Source: Sordariomycetes sp. S80-01Y (lineage: Eukaryota; Ascomycota; Sordariomycetes). Taken from it: a DNA stretch of 64,000 nt. The translations under genes were made by a program, and so were the position numbers. The stretch is taken from the NCBI GenBank assembly GCA_037042185.1, contig JAXQJY010000032.1:1922001-1986000 (forward strand), written 5' to 3'. The number at the start of each line of letters is the position of its first letter. The stretch's first letter is position 1. Below, piece after piece: positions 12,906 to 21,627 of the stretch. The notes under the pieces were generated by a model. The model saw only the letters and a program-made list of their open reading frames with translations, searched no databases and was not told the DNA's origin.

Positions 12906-13964
12906 ATGAGCTGGCTCGAGAGCATCCGCTCATTTGGACGTGATGAACGCTTCATCCTTGTCACTATAGGCCTTGCTACGGCTAGCGTAGTTGCTACGAT
13001 CGCTGCCTCGCTGGTTTTGTTCCGCGATGAGGTCGAGCTGCCGCCAACACAGGCAAAACCGCGATACATTACCCAGGACACAGAGGACGCACTGGAAGCG
13101 GAAACAATCGAGAAGCTCCTAGACCATCCAAACTACTCTGTTAGCGATGTTGCGACTAGGATCCTGGTGGATCGGGTGATCAACAGCGATGAGACTCTCA
13201 AAACCTTACTTTATGGCATCACGCGCCCCGAATACGACGAACGTATGCAATCGCTGAGGGCACTGGCTCTTCTCACAGGTGCGTCTCTTGGTTGAAATCC
13301 CCTCATGCTTTACATCAGCCTCCTGACTATTGCTCTTTACACAGGCTTCGAAGGACTCAACTCCCTTCATCATCCTCACACTTACTCCGCATTGGTCAGG
13401 TCGTTAGAATTAAGCCTCAACGACTGCAAGCCCCCAGATCTGGATGATCCGCATTGGGACGAATACTATGTCCGGGACATGGCCGAAAGGTTCTGCCTCC
13501 TGTTCATTCTCGATCTTGTCGCTAAGCACGGTCCAAACCTTCTCATCAAGGCTCACTTTGTCGAAAAATGGCTTGCAAAGCAAGACTGGGGTAGCACGGA
13601 AACCGAAAAGAAAAAGAGATTCGGCGAATACGTCAATTTTAAGTCGAATCGAATTGTCGAGATTGTCACACTGATCAAGAAATCTCGACGGGGGCTGAAA
13701 GCACTAGAGAAGGCAGGGCTGATTGAGGGGAGCGTTGCGAGGCGTCAGATGCAGGAGCTTCCTGATGTAGTCATGCAAACGGAGCCAGAGTCGATATTGG
13801 AGTCCATCGAGTCGGCGGACGCTCAGACGCCCCGGACTAGGGAGCAATCGGTTGAGGAGCAGCGGCTACGGCGTCAACATCGCGAGGCCATGGTTCTCAA
13901 CGACGGGACAAGGCCTCTGGGTCGCGACGATATCTTTGAGCGAGATAATGCGTCACCTGGCTAG
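12906..13964 (+). CDS. membrane-anchored helical protein, unknown function
   Basis: Predicted 330 aa from exons 12906-13278 and 13345-13964. An N-terminal hydrophobic segment (about residues 16-40) looks like a single membrane anchor. A mostly helical soluble region follows, possibly an ARM-like fold by its spacing of hydrophobic residues, then a charged tail rich in Arg and Glu. I do not recognise the family and assign no function. The intron is canonical (GTGCGT...ACAG) and the frame is uninterrupted, with housekeeping-like codon use. It is divergent from NOP14. Confidence 0.8.
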
Positions 13965-14744
13965 CTAGAAAATACAATGCAAGATTTGCCAGCGGTTTGG
14001 ATGGGTGCCAGATAACGAGCGAGCACGAAACACTTTGATGTTCAAGTGCTTGAGGTGCTTAAATTGTTCTGAAATCGGGCATAACCTCAAGTGCCATAGG
14101 TAGGTAATGTAACAAAGGGTACACGTGACGTCCCTAATGACACTGCATGGTCCGAACTTAGGTACATCACTGTTGCAACTGCTGCTACTAGCACTAGGTA
14201 TGGCAATGTATGTAAGTCATGCGTCGACGAAAGGTTGCTTAGGCGGTTGCGCACCGACCGACCACAAACTAGACGTGAGAATGGTCGTTCCATAGCCTAT
14301 TATTTGAGTCATAGACCTAGTACAGCGCGTGGTGACAAAAAAGGCCCGGTCAACCCGTAAGGTACACGCTACGACGAAACATACTTTTTCCGTCCGTGCG
14401 ATTCAGGATGCGCACGGTTCTTTCAAGTCTCCACAGCTGTTGATGCCACTACCTCACTGTCCAACTAAACCAGCACATATCTACAGGCTTAACACGAACA
14501 TTCACGCGGGTCTGGCGCATTTCCAAGTCAGTTTCAGACGTTTGAGGTCAAATCGGCTATAGCGGGCTTCGAGTGCTAGGTAGGTACACACTTTCAGCTA
14601 AGGTCTGGCAGCAAAGCAATCTCAGCTTTTTCCATCACGCAACGCGACTTACTCAATTGATCCTTCCACTGACCTGAGCCTTCAGATACAGTGTTACTAT
14701 TGCAGAACGGCTCAATCCCGCCCTCGGATAGCTGCTCAGTGAGA
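13965..14744. other. intergenic, no supported gene
   Basis: 3' flank of the upstream membrane protein and promoter of the G-patch gene. Only 60-77-codon frames occur, without domains. No repeat or RNA gene seen. Confidence 0.5.
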
Positions 14745-15752
14745 ATGGATTCAACATATGGCAATAGCGCGGGCGGCCCGCCACCTCCAGAGGAAGAAGA
14801 GGATGATTACATGAACATGAACTTTGAAGATTCAAAACCGGTCAAAGAGACCTCTCTCCAGAGAACGAAACGCCTGAAGGAAGAGTCCCGCGCTCGCGGT
14901 CTCATCAAGTCGAAAGCGGAACTCGCTGAAGAGGAAGCAGCAGCACGGGAAAAGGCACTATCTACCAGCATGCTCGACAACCCAAAAGCAAAAAACAACA
15001 AAGGCCTCGCTATGATGGCAAAGATGGGGTTCGCGGGCGGTGGTCTCGGAAAGAAGCAGGGAGACGGCGAGAGCGGCGGGAGGACGGAGCCGATCAAAGT
15101 CGATGTGAAAGAAGATCGGGGCGGTATTGGCATGGAGTCAGAGAAAAAGAGGAAATTCAAGGAAGCGGCTGAAGAAAGGGGCATCAAGGCGGTGAAGATT
15201 GATCCGGATGAATACAGGGAAAGGAGGCGGAAGGAGAGGGAGGATGAAAAGCTCGAGAAGCAGTTCTTTGCAGCTCAGAGGATGGCGGAACGTTTGGATG
15301 ACGAGAAGAAGGCGCCCGACACTGTCAAATCAATGGAGGGCAAGGACATGTCAAATCCAGAAGAGATCCCAATGTCACAGCGGCCGCTCAAAGCGATACC
15401 CGTCTTGTATCGCAGCCTCATCCGACATCGTGCGGAGGTTGAGCGCGACCGCCGCATGCGCCACGACCTCGAGCAGTCGCTCTCTCGACTTCCGACATAC
15501 GAAGATGATGAAGAGGAAGAAGACGACAAGAAGGCGTTGGGGAAGAACCGTGTTGCCTATGACCACATTCAAGATCTTGACGAGGAGGACGAGGAGCTTG
15601 ATAAGTTCAACGAGCTGGAGATATCGGAACGCTTACGAAGGATACTAGAGTACCTCCGCGAGCAACACTTCTATTGCTTTTGGTGTAAATCAACATACCC
15701 AGATGCTGAGATGGATGGCTGTCCTGGTCTAACTGAAGAGGATCATGACTGA
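14745..15752 (+). CDS. G-patch protein, GPATCH11 type, with DUF4187
   Basis: Predicted 335-aa nuclear protein, intronless. A G-patch lies at about residues 80-125 (LAMMAKMGFAGGGLGKKQGD), the glycine-rich loop by which such proteins activate DEAH-box RNA helicases. A highly charged coiled-coil middle follows. The C-terminal DUF4187-like domain ends with RRILEYLREQHFYCFWC and a CPGLTEEDHD tail. This combination is that of vertebrate GPATCH11/CENP-Y and its fungal counterparts. A role in pre-mRNA splicing is inferred from the family. The first ATG, 14745, is used; a GTG codon further upstream is in frame but unlikely. Confidence 0.88.
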   Translation: MDSTYGNSAGGPPPPEEEEDDYMNMNFEDSKPVKETSLQRTKRLKEESRARGLIKSKAELAEEEAAAREKALSTSMLDNPKAKNNKGLAMMAKMGFAGGGLGKKQGDGESGGRTEPIKVDVKEDRGGIGMESEKKRKFKEAAEERGIKAVKIDPDEYRERRRKEREDEKLEKQFFAAQRMAERLDDEKKAPDTVKSMEGKDMSNPEEIPMSQRPLKAIPVLYRSLIRHRAEVERDRRMRHDLEQSLSRLPTYEDDEEEEDDKKALGKNRVAYDHIQDLDEEDEELDKFNELEISERLRRILEYLREQHFYCFWCKSTYPDAEMDGCPGLTEEDHD

Positions 15753-16170
15753 GCTCCATGGCCAGCGCGCAAGCAAAATTGAAAAACTCGATTCGCGAAT
15801 CAGCTCTCCTGTCGTTTTTGAGCCAATGTTCGTCCAAAGAATCGGAAATCACTACGATTGTTGTCAGTGTATCCCCCTCATCTCTTGATTCCTCATGAAT
15901 GTTACGCGGCGTTATTCCCGGAATGTCCCCGAAGAGCCTGGACTACTCCGTCCTGATATCGGCGCTTCGGACACCGGAGAACGGCGATAATATGGAGATC
16001 GTCGGAACTCGCCCCGACCGGGTATAGATGATGCCGTCGATATTCCGAAGTCGCAGAGATCTCCTTCTCTTCAATTTATCTCACTCACAACGTCTGGGCT
16101 GTAAAATGGCCGCCAGTGTCGACTGCGTGCTCTTTTCAAACTACCTCAGAGTCCCTAGAAGACCGAGACA
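15753..16170. other. intergenic, promoter side of MFS gene
   Basis: A 418-bp gap between two plus-strand genes. I see no gene and no repeat. Confidence 0.5.
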
Positions 16171-17809
16171 ATGACAACGCAGGCACCAGATGCTCGGTCT
16201 CTCATTGAAGAGATTGGCCCGCGAGCTACGGAGGAGAGCGGCGGCCCGAAGTCTGGGGAAGAAGAAGAGAAGGTTGTCGAGGAAATGACAAGTGACGGAG
16301 AGGAGGATGGCTATACCAAGTATGGTCCACTGTGGCGCCGCATACTCACCCCAAAGAACGTTCGATGGAACACAAAGTCTCCTCCGGAGTTTACGTCCTT
16401 CCTCTGCATTCTGTACGCGCTGGTATGTACGATTTGTTCTCTCACAGCAAAGGTACTGACACTTCCCAGGCATCGACATTTACCGTCGCAAATCTTTACT
16501 ACAATCAGCCTATCCTTAACAAAATCGCTGCAACTTTCGACATCACCTACGAGCAGTCCTCCCAAACAGCGACGTTGCTTCAAGCGGGATACGCTGCCGG
16601 TTTGATCTTGATCCTGCCGCTGGGTGACATGGTGGAGAGGAGGCTGTTCATCATAGCTCTTGTGTTCTTCACAGCCACGCTAGTCAGCCTTGCCCCTGAA
16701 CCCCCTTCCTGGCATTCAAGCTAATCCCACACAGTGGATAGTTCTATGCGTAACGAAATCTTTCCTTGCTTTCCGAGTAGTCTCGTTTATTTGCGGTGCT
16801 ACCACCGTAACACCACAGCTGATGATTCCCCTCGTGGGAGACTTCGCCCCCGCCCACCGCCGCGGCGCTTCGCTTTCTATCATCGTGTCGGGACTACTGT
16901 TGGGTATGCTGGTGGCTCGAGTACTCTCTGGAGTGGTCACCAACTTCACATCCTGGAGAAACATCTACTGGTTCTCTTGCGGAGCGCAGTACCTCCTTGG
17001 TGTGGCCTTGTTCATGTTCATGCCAGACTACCCCTCGACCAACCCGGATGGCCTGAACTATTTCAAAGCACTGTGGTCCATCCCTTACATGTTGGTCACG
17101 GAGCCGACCCTCGTCCAGGCTTGCTTGGTCATCTTCGGTCCAGCAGCGTGCTTTACCTCCTTCTGGACAACTCTAACCTTCCTACTCGCATCACCTCCTT
17201 TCGGTTATTCGTCCCTCGAAATCGGCCTGTTCTCTCTCCTGAGCATAGTGACGATGGTCGCTATCCCCCTTTACGGAAGGGTGATTGACCGCTTTGTTCC
17301 TCTGTTCTCTATTCTTTGTGCGCTCAGCATTCTTCTCACCGGTGTCACTATCGGAACCGCCATCGGAACCTTCACTGTCGCCGGTCCGGTTTTGCAAGCT
17401 GTGGCCATCGACATAGGCATACAGACGAGCCAAGTTGCCAACAGAGCGAGCATCTTCAGCATCAACCCCAAAGCGCGCAATCGAGTAAATACGGCCTACA
17501 TGGCGTCGACATTCGCGGGGCAGCTTACCGGCACTGCGGTAGGTAACAGGCTGTACGCTGCTGGGGGATGGAGATGGAGCGGCGGGTGCAGTAGTAAGTC
17601 CTCCCTATTTTTGTTAGCGTTGGGTACATCTAATTTCGTTTCCAGTCGGATTCGCCTGCGCTTCAATCATATTTGCGTTGGTGCGAGGACCACGCGAGAC
17701 TGGCTGGGTAGGATGGAAAGGCGGCTGGCGTCTGCGAAGGGATAACCAACCTGCCACCACGAGCACTCCAGAGGGCTCAACCGCACAAGCTGATCAGAAG
17801 GCGGTGTAA
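16171..17809 (+). CDS. MFS transporter, drug/H+ antiporter-like
   Basis: Predicted 495-aa plasma-membrane secondary transporter. Four exons, all in phase: 16171-16422, 16470-16682, 16735-17593 and 17646-17809. A hydrophilic N-terminus of about 65 residues precedes roughly twelve hydrophobic segments. The second exon begins ASTFTVANLYYNQP and continues with ETATLLQ-like and GYAAGL...PLGDMVERR features, the loop 2-3 signature seen in bacterial-like DHA1 efflux proteins. The substrate is unknown. It ends about 1.1 kb from the 3' end of the convergent repeat-peptide precursor gene. Transporters of this superfamily occur in fungal RiPP clusters, so an export role is possible, but position alone cannot show it. 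The third donor (GTCAGC after the ATL codons) is weak; the joined frame reads through well. Confidence 0.85.
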
Positions 17810-18885
17810 TGATCTGCATATTTCACTGAACAGCAAGTCTTTTAGTTACAGACTCATCGAAACGAACCAAAAGGCGTCTTGCAATCGTGACCTAAATGCT
17901 GCAGAAATGAGATCACCAGATGTGTCGCAAACACCCGAGTTATGAAAGCCTGCATAGTTTTGTGTTGAGAACGACCGAACCTAGGCCAAACATGCAAAAC
18001 AAGAATGCGTAAACAGCTCCTAAACACCACAGCCAACACTACAACGAACACGAGATAAACATAGACTAGACAACCAGAATAGGGTACGGGTCATACTTTA
18101 GGATGTAGGTGTTCACAGAAAAATAGGTCAAAGTCAGCTGGCTATGAGTGGTCTTCGTGTGATCAGCCTGTGCTTTGTCGAGGCCCACTTGCTGAGATGG
18201 TCACACCTCAGCCTCGAGCTGATGAGGGGTGTAAACTCACATTCTGCTTTATCGGAGAGTTCAGTCAACTTTCACTTTTTGCTTGCTGTAATTTGACTTT
18301 ACAGTATGTTGTCTGTTGTCTGCTGGGTGAGGGTGTAGCTAGTAATTCCCCATTGCTGGATACATGTCCTGGCCGAGTGCACGGACTCTACACCATCCGC
18401 TTAGGGCTCTGGATATCTTCTAGCCCGAAAAAGATCGAAACTTCGCCTCCCAAGCATATCCTTATAACATAGATGCCTTGGGAAAAAAGTGTAATGTGAG
18501 TTATAGGAATGTTGAATCGAAGCTCCTTATGAAAGAAAGCTCCATGGGCTGTCAAGTCGGTCTATTTTAAAGTAAAAGGGTTAACTAGAGACAACACTCC
18601 TCGCATCTATTGTGAAACCTGCATGCCAGGTTTTCTGCGTACCAGCGCTCACGATTGCCCAACTCTTGTCTCTCCAGGTCGTCGATCATGCCCCCCCACG
18701 ATGCCATGCATCGTACTCCGGTCAAGTCACATCCAAGGCGGTGCTCACTGGTCTAGAAGCAATGCAGGGATCGTATAATCTGGCTTATTGGCGGAGTTTA
18801 ACAGCTTTGAAGGCAGCTATCTGCTTCTGTGCCCCATGGCCGCATTTTTGATACGGAATCTCGGCTGGTGGCAAACGCATGCGGA
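17810..18885. other. convergent 3' region, no supported gene
   Basis: This 1.1 kb lies between the convergent MFS and precursor genes. It is somewhat AT-richer than its surroundings and holds only short frames with no domain or splice support. It must contain both 3' UTRs. Confidence 0.5.
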
Positions 18886-19434
18886 TCACTTTCTACCCCA
18901 AGCACCACCACGGTAGAGAGCATCAGCCTTCGCCTCTTCCTCGCGCTTTCCCCAAGCGCCACCACGGTAGAGAGCGTCAGCTTTGGGCTCATCTCGCTTT
19001 CCCCAAGCACCGCCACGGTAGAGAGCATCAGCTTTCGCCTCTTCCTCACGCTTTCCCCAGGCGCCACCACGGTAGAGAGCGTCAGCTTTGGGCTCATCTC
19101 GCTTTCCCCAAGCACCGCCACGGTAGAGAGCATCAGCCTTCGCCTCTTCCTCACGCTTTCCCCAGGCGCCACCACGGTAGAGAGCGTCAGCCTCGGCCTA
19201 TAAGTACACTGTTAGGTCTGCTTCCGCGGCTTCCTTCAGCTGCTCTCAGAAAGAAGTAAAGTGGTCATGGTATTCTCTGAAGATTAGGCTTCGAAGAAAG
19301 GTGACCAAGGGCATTACTTCAAAAAAAACAGCAGGCAGTATAATTCAAGCACTTACAGAGCCTCCCGCGACAGGAGCGGCAGCAGCTGAGCCGGCTAGGG
19401 CAAGGGCCAGGAGACTGATGAAAGAGGTCTTCAT
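18886..19434 (-). CDS. secreted repeat-peptide precursor (dikaritin/KEP-type RiPP)
   Basis: Predicted 129-aa secretory precursor. Exon 1 is 19357-19434 and exon 2 is 18886-19197; the 159-nt intron has a GTAAGT donor, a CTAAC branch site and a TATAG acceptor. Residues 1-20 are a typical signal peptide ending AAAA before PVAGGS. All of exon 2 is six identical copies of ADALYRGGAWG. Five copies end in a Lys-Arg Kex2 site and the last ends in Arg-Lys-stop. Spacers alternate EEEAK and DEPK. This layout (signal peptide, identical cores, KR sites) is that of Kex2-processed repeat proteins and of UstA-like precursors of ustiloxin, phomopsin and asperipin. The core contains one Tyr and one Trp, the aromatic side chains such pathways oxidise. 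A divergent UstYa-family gene lies next to it. A secreted signalling or pheromone-like peptide is the alternative; the core does not resemble the known alpha-factor-like Trp-Cys pheromones of Sordariomycetes. Confidence 0.88.
18889..19197 (-). repeat. coding tandem repeat, six 51/54-bp units
   Basis: Six near-identical units encode the precursor cores. Units alternate between 54 bp (EEEAK spacer) and 51 bp (DEPK spacer), so a 105-bp two-unit block is itself repeated. Differences between copies are almost all synonymous third-position changes (Gly GGT/GGC, Ala GCC/GCT, Asp GAT/GAC). This implies selection on the peptide or recent homogenisation. Confidence 0.9.
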
Positions 19435-20268
19435 AGTTGCTTGGGCAAGAATCAGAAGATAAGGTGTGCAATAAGTTAGGTATGTGAAGAAACTACAAGC
19501 TGTTTCTCTAGAGTGGCCACAATGGAGGCTGGTAGCTCCTTTTATGTTGTCGCCAGCCACTTTGCACCCGAGCCGTTCGGCCCAAGGTGACGGCGAGTGT
19601 GCCTCAGTGTCGCGCGTCCTTCCACTCGCGTAACTCGCAAGACATTCGGATAAATGTTGGAGTCCGAGGTGAGTCTAGGCCGCAACGCCTATGTGGCGTA
19701 GTGCTGTCAGGGAGTCATGGATATGTCACCATATGCAGCTGAACCCCCTCGGTTACATCCTCCACGGATATCTCCCCAGTCGTTTTCTAACAGGTCTATG
19801 CACAATCCTGCATAGTCCTTCATAACGAAATTCCCCGCTATCGTTAGTCACTTACCTATCCGCAATCAAGGTTCCAGCTAAGCAGACGCCGACCCTGGAG
19901 CCTAGCCGCGCAGCCGCCTTACCTTCCTAAACAGACTATGCATAGCATCATGTGCGCACGTTCCTTCGCAACATTAGTCCCAGACCAGCATATCAAGAAT
20001 CATGGAGGAGCCTGCATATTTAGATGCCCCTTTCAATATCGGGAAGGTCCTTCCGTGATCGCGCTGACTATACCGTCAATAATGGATGATGCGCGCAGCC
20101 TGCATGGTGATGAGCCGCTTCTTCGATCGAGTCCAAGACCTCCGGTAAAGATCGGCCTCAGAGCGAGGGGTCTGAGCGGTCTTATTCAAGATCCCCCTTT
20201 CGAGCTCCTAAGACGATGTGATTGAAAGACTTTCCTTTGCTGAGCTCCTTATTTTAAAGTCCTTTCGC
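19435..20268. promoter_or_regulatory. shared divergent promoter, precursor / UstYa genes
   Basis: An 834-bp region between the start codons of the divergently transcribed precursor and UstYa-family genes. It probably holds both promoters and lets them be co-regulated. An ATAAAAGG TATA-like sequence (minus strand, about 19537-19546) lies roughly 105 bp upstream of the precursor start. A possible upstream coding exon of the UstYa gene lies at 20082-20144. I see no clear regulator site. Confidence 0.5.
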
Positions 20269-21356
20269 ATGTCAAAGGAAACGATGGAAGATAGTCTCAA
20301 CGAGCCCCTTATGGGTAGAGAAGAGAAAGACATCCTCCGACCAAACCCCCGAAGGCCACTGCTAAGAATCTTGATCATTCTACAATCAATCACGCTCTGC
20401 CTGCTGCCCGGCCTTTACTTCCTTGGGTATCACAAGGGCTCACAGCAACTACCAAAGTTGCCAACACACGGTATTCATCATGGTACAACATTGAAAGGAG
20501 TGGACCACAGCTGACGAAGAGCAGCCATCACCAAAGACGGATACAGATTACAGCTTCAGCAGCTCGATGACTCCTTTCTGTTACAGAACCCCGAAAATGA
20601 GAAATTCAAAGGACTACCAAGACAGGAGCTTGATGATGCCTGGAACGACCTTTTGAAACGTAGGTGTTGTCTTTCCGAAGCTCGAGTAATTAAAAAGCTG
20701 ACCAAAGCTTCCATAGATATGAACATTCGCGTGCATCCAGACGAGGCGCAGAAGTCGAGCAACTTCAGCTCGATCGAACTCAACGATGGCTCCGGAGACT
20801 TAATGGGCATGCCTACGGTCTTTCACGGACTTCACTGTCTAGTAAGTGCAACGCCCAACTGTGGCAATCGTATGCTAAGCACAACGCAAGAAAACAATAC
20901 GCGAATACATGTTCCCGGAAGCCTATCCCGAGTCCTATGAGCAGTTCAAGCCGCCAAACCCAGGTGGAATCCATCGCCACATGGACCATTGCATTGAGAA
21001 GTCAGTAGCCGAACCGCTAGTTCCGTCCTTCAATCTTTGATGTATCTTATACTGACGAGGTGCCGCATGTAGTCTTCGACAAGCCATCATGTGTCAGGGT
21101 GACATGTCCCTGTACACCTACAGGTGGCTGCCCGAGCAAGACGAACCGGACATCATTGCGGGAATGCAGCACATGTGTGTCGACTTCGACAGGGTGATGG
21201 GTTGGGCAGCCGATAGAAGCTTCTCTCTAAATGAACTGCTACTACAAAGTCCTTATCAGGGTGAGCATTCAGCTTCGAACAGGCACGGTAAATAGAACTG
21301 ACCCAAGCGTGATAGACAAGCCCTGGGACCCTTCAAGTCTAGGACACGACCATTGA
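20269..21356 (+). CDS. UstYa-family (DUF3328) oxidase-like protein
   Basis: Predicted 266-aa single-pass membrane protein. Exons: about 20269-20482, 20537-20659, 20717-20841, 20891-21000, 21073-21260 and 21316-21356. The last three junctions are clear; the first two acceptors have in-frame alternatives (the first intron could start at 20471, the second could end at 20707). A short basic N-terminus precedes a transmembrane helix (about residues 26-50). The family's DAWNDLL and NIRV segments follow, then both diagnostic HxxHC motifs, HGLHC (about 149-153) and HMDHC (about 184-188), then LRQAIMCQGDM. UstYa homologues carry out oxidative cyclisation or other oxidations of ribosomal (and some nonribosomal) peptides in ustiloxin, phomopsin, asperipin and cyclochlorotine pathways. 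Its divergent pairing with a repeat precursor makes that peptide the likely substrate, by inference. Confidence 0.9.
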
Positions 21357-21390
21357 TCGTGGGAGAAGCGAGGTGAGTATACATTTCTTG

Positions 21391-21506
21391 AATACACAGA
21401 CAATTAAGTCAATGATACACAAACAATTGGGTTGATGATTCGCGAATAATTGAGTTAGTGATACGCGAACAATTGGGTCAATGATATGCAAGACGTTGGC
21501 TTCATG
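21391..21506. repeat. degenerate 23-bp tandem repeat, five copies
   Basis: Five adjacent units (first 24 bp, then 23 bp each) follow the pattern ATACrCrAACAATTgGGTyAATG, with increasing divergence in the last copy. The array starts 35 bp after the stop codon of the UstYa-family gene, in its 3' flank. It is not coding. Confidence 0.8.
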
Positions 21507-21627
21507 TATACATTGTGATGTTTGAACTGAGAAGAACCCTCTCCCAACGCCATCAAGGCCCGTGCAAGCAAAGAAGAATCTCAACTTACAAGTGCTATGG
21601 CGATAAGTCCAATTTCTCTCCTTAGTC

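Noticed and set aside
18886-19197. CRISPR-like array
   Set aside because: The genome is a eukaryotic fungus, and the units are contiguous coding repeats without unique spacers.
18829-19259. Two plus-strand open frames of about 125 codons across the repeat array
   Set aside because: A 51/54-bp repeat without stops stays open in several frames. Only the minus-strand frame joins a signal peptide and gives Lys-Arg-bounded identical cores.
18886-19434. Alpha-factor-like mating pheromone precursor
   Set aside because: The layout is similar, but the core lacks the Trp-Cys...Cys-Trp pattern of Sordariomycete pheromones, and a UstYa-family gene is paired with it. Not fully excluded.
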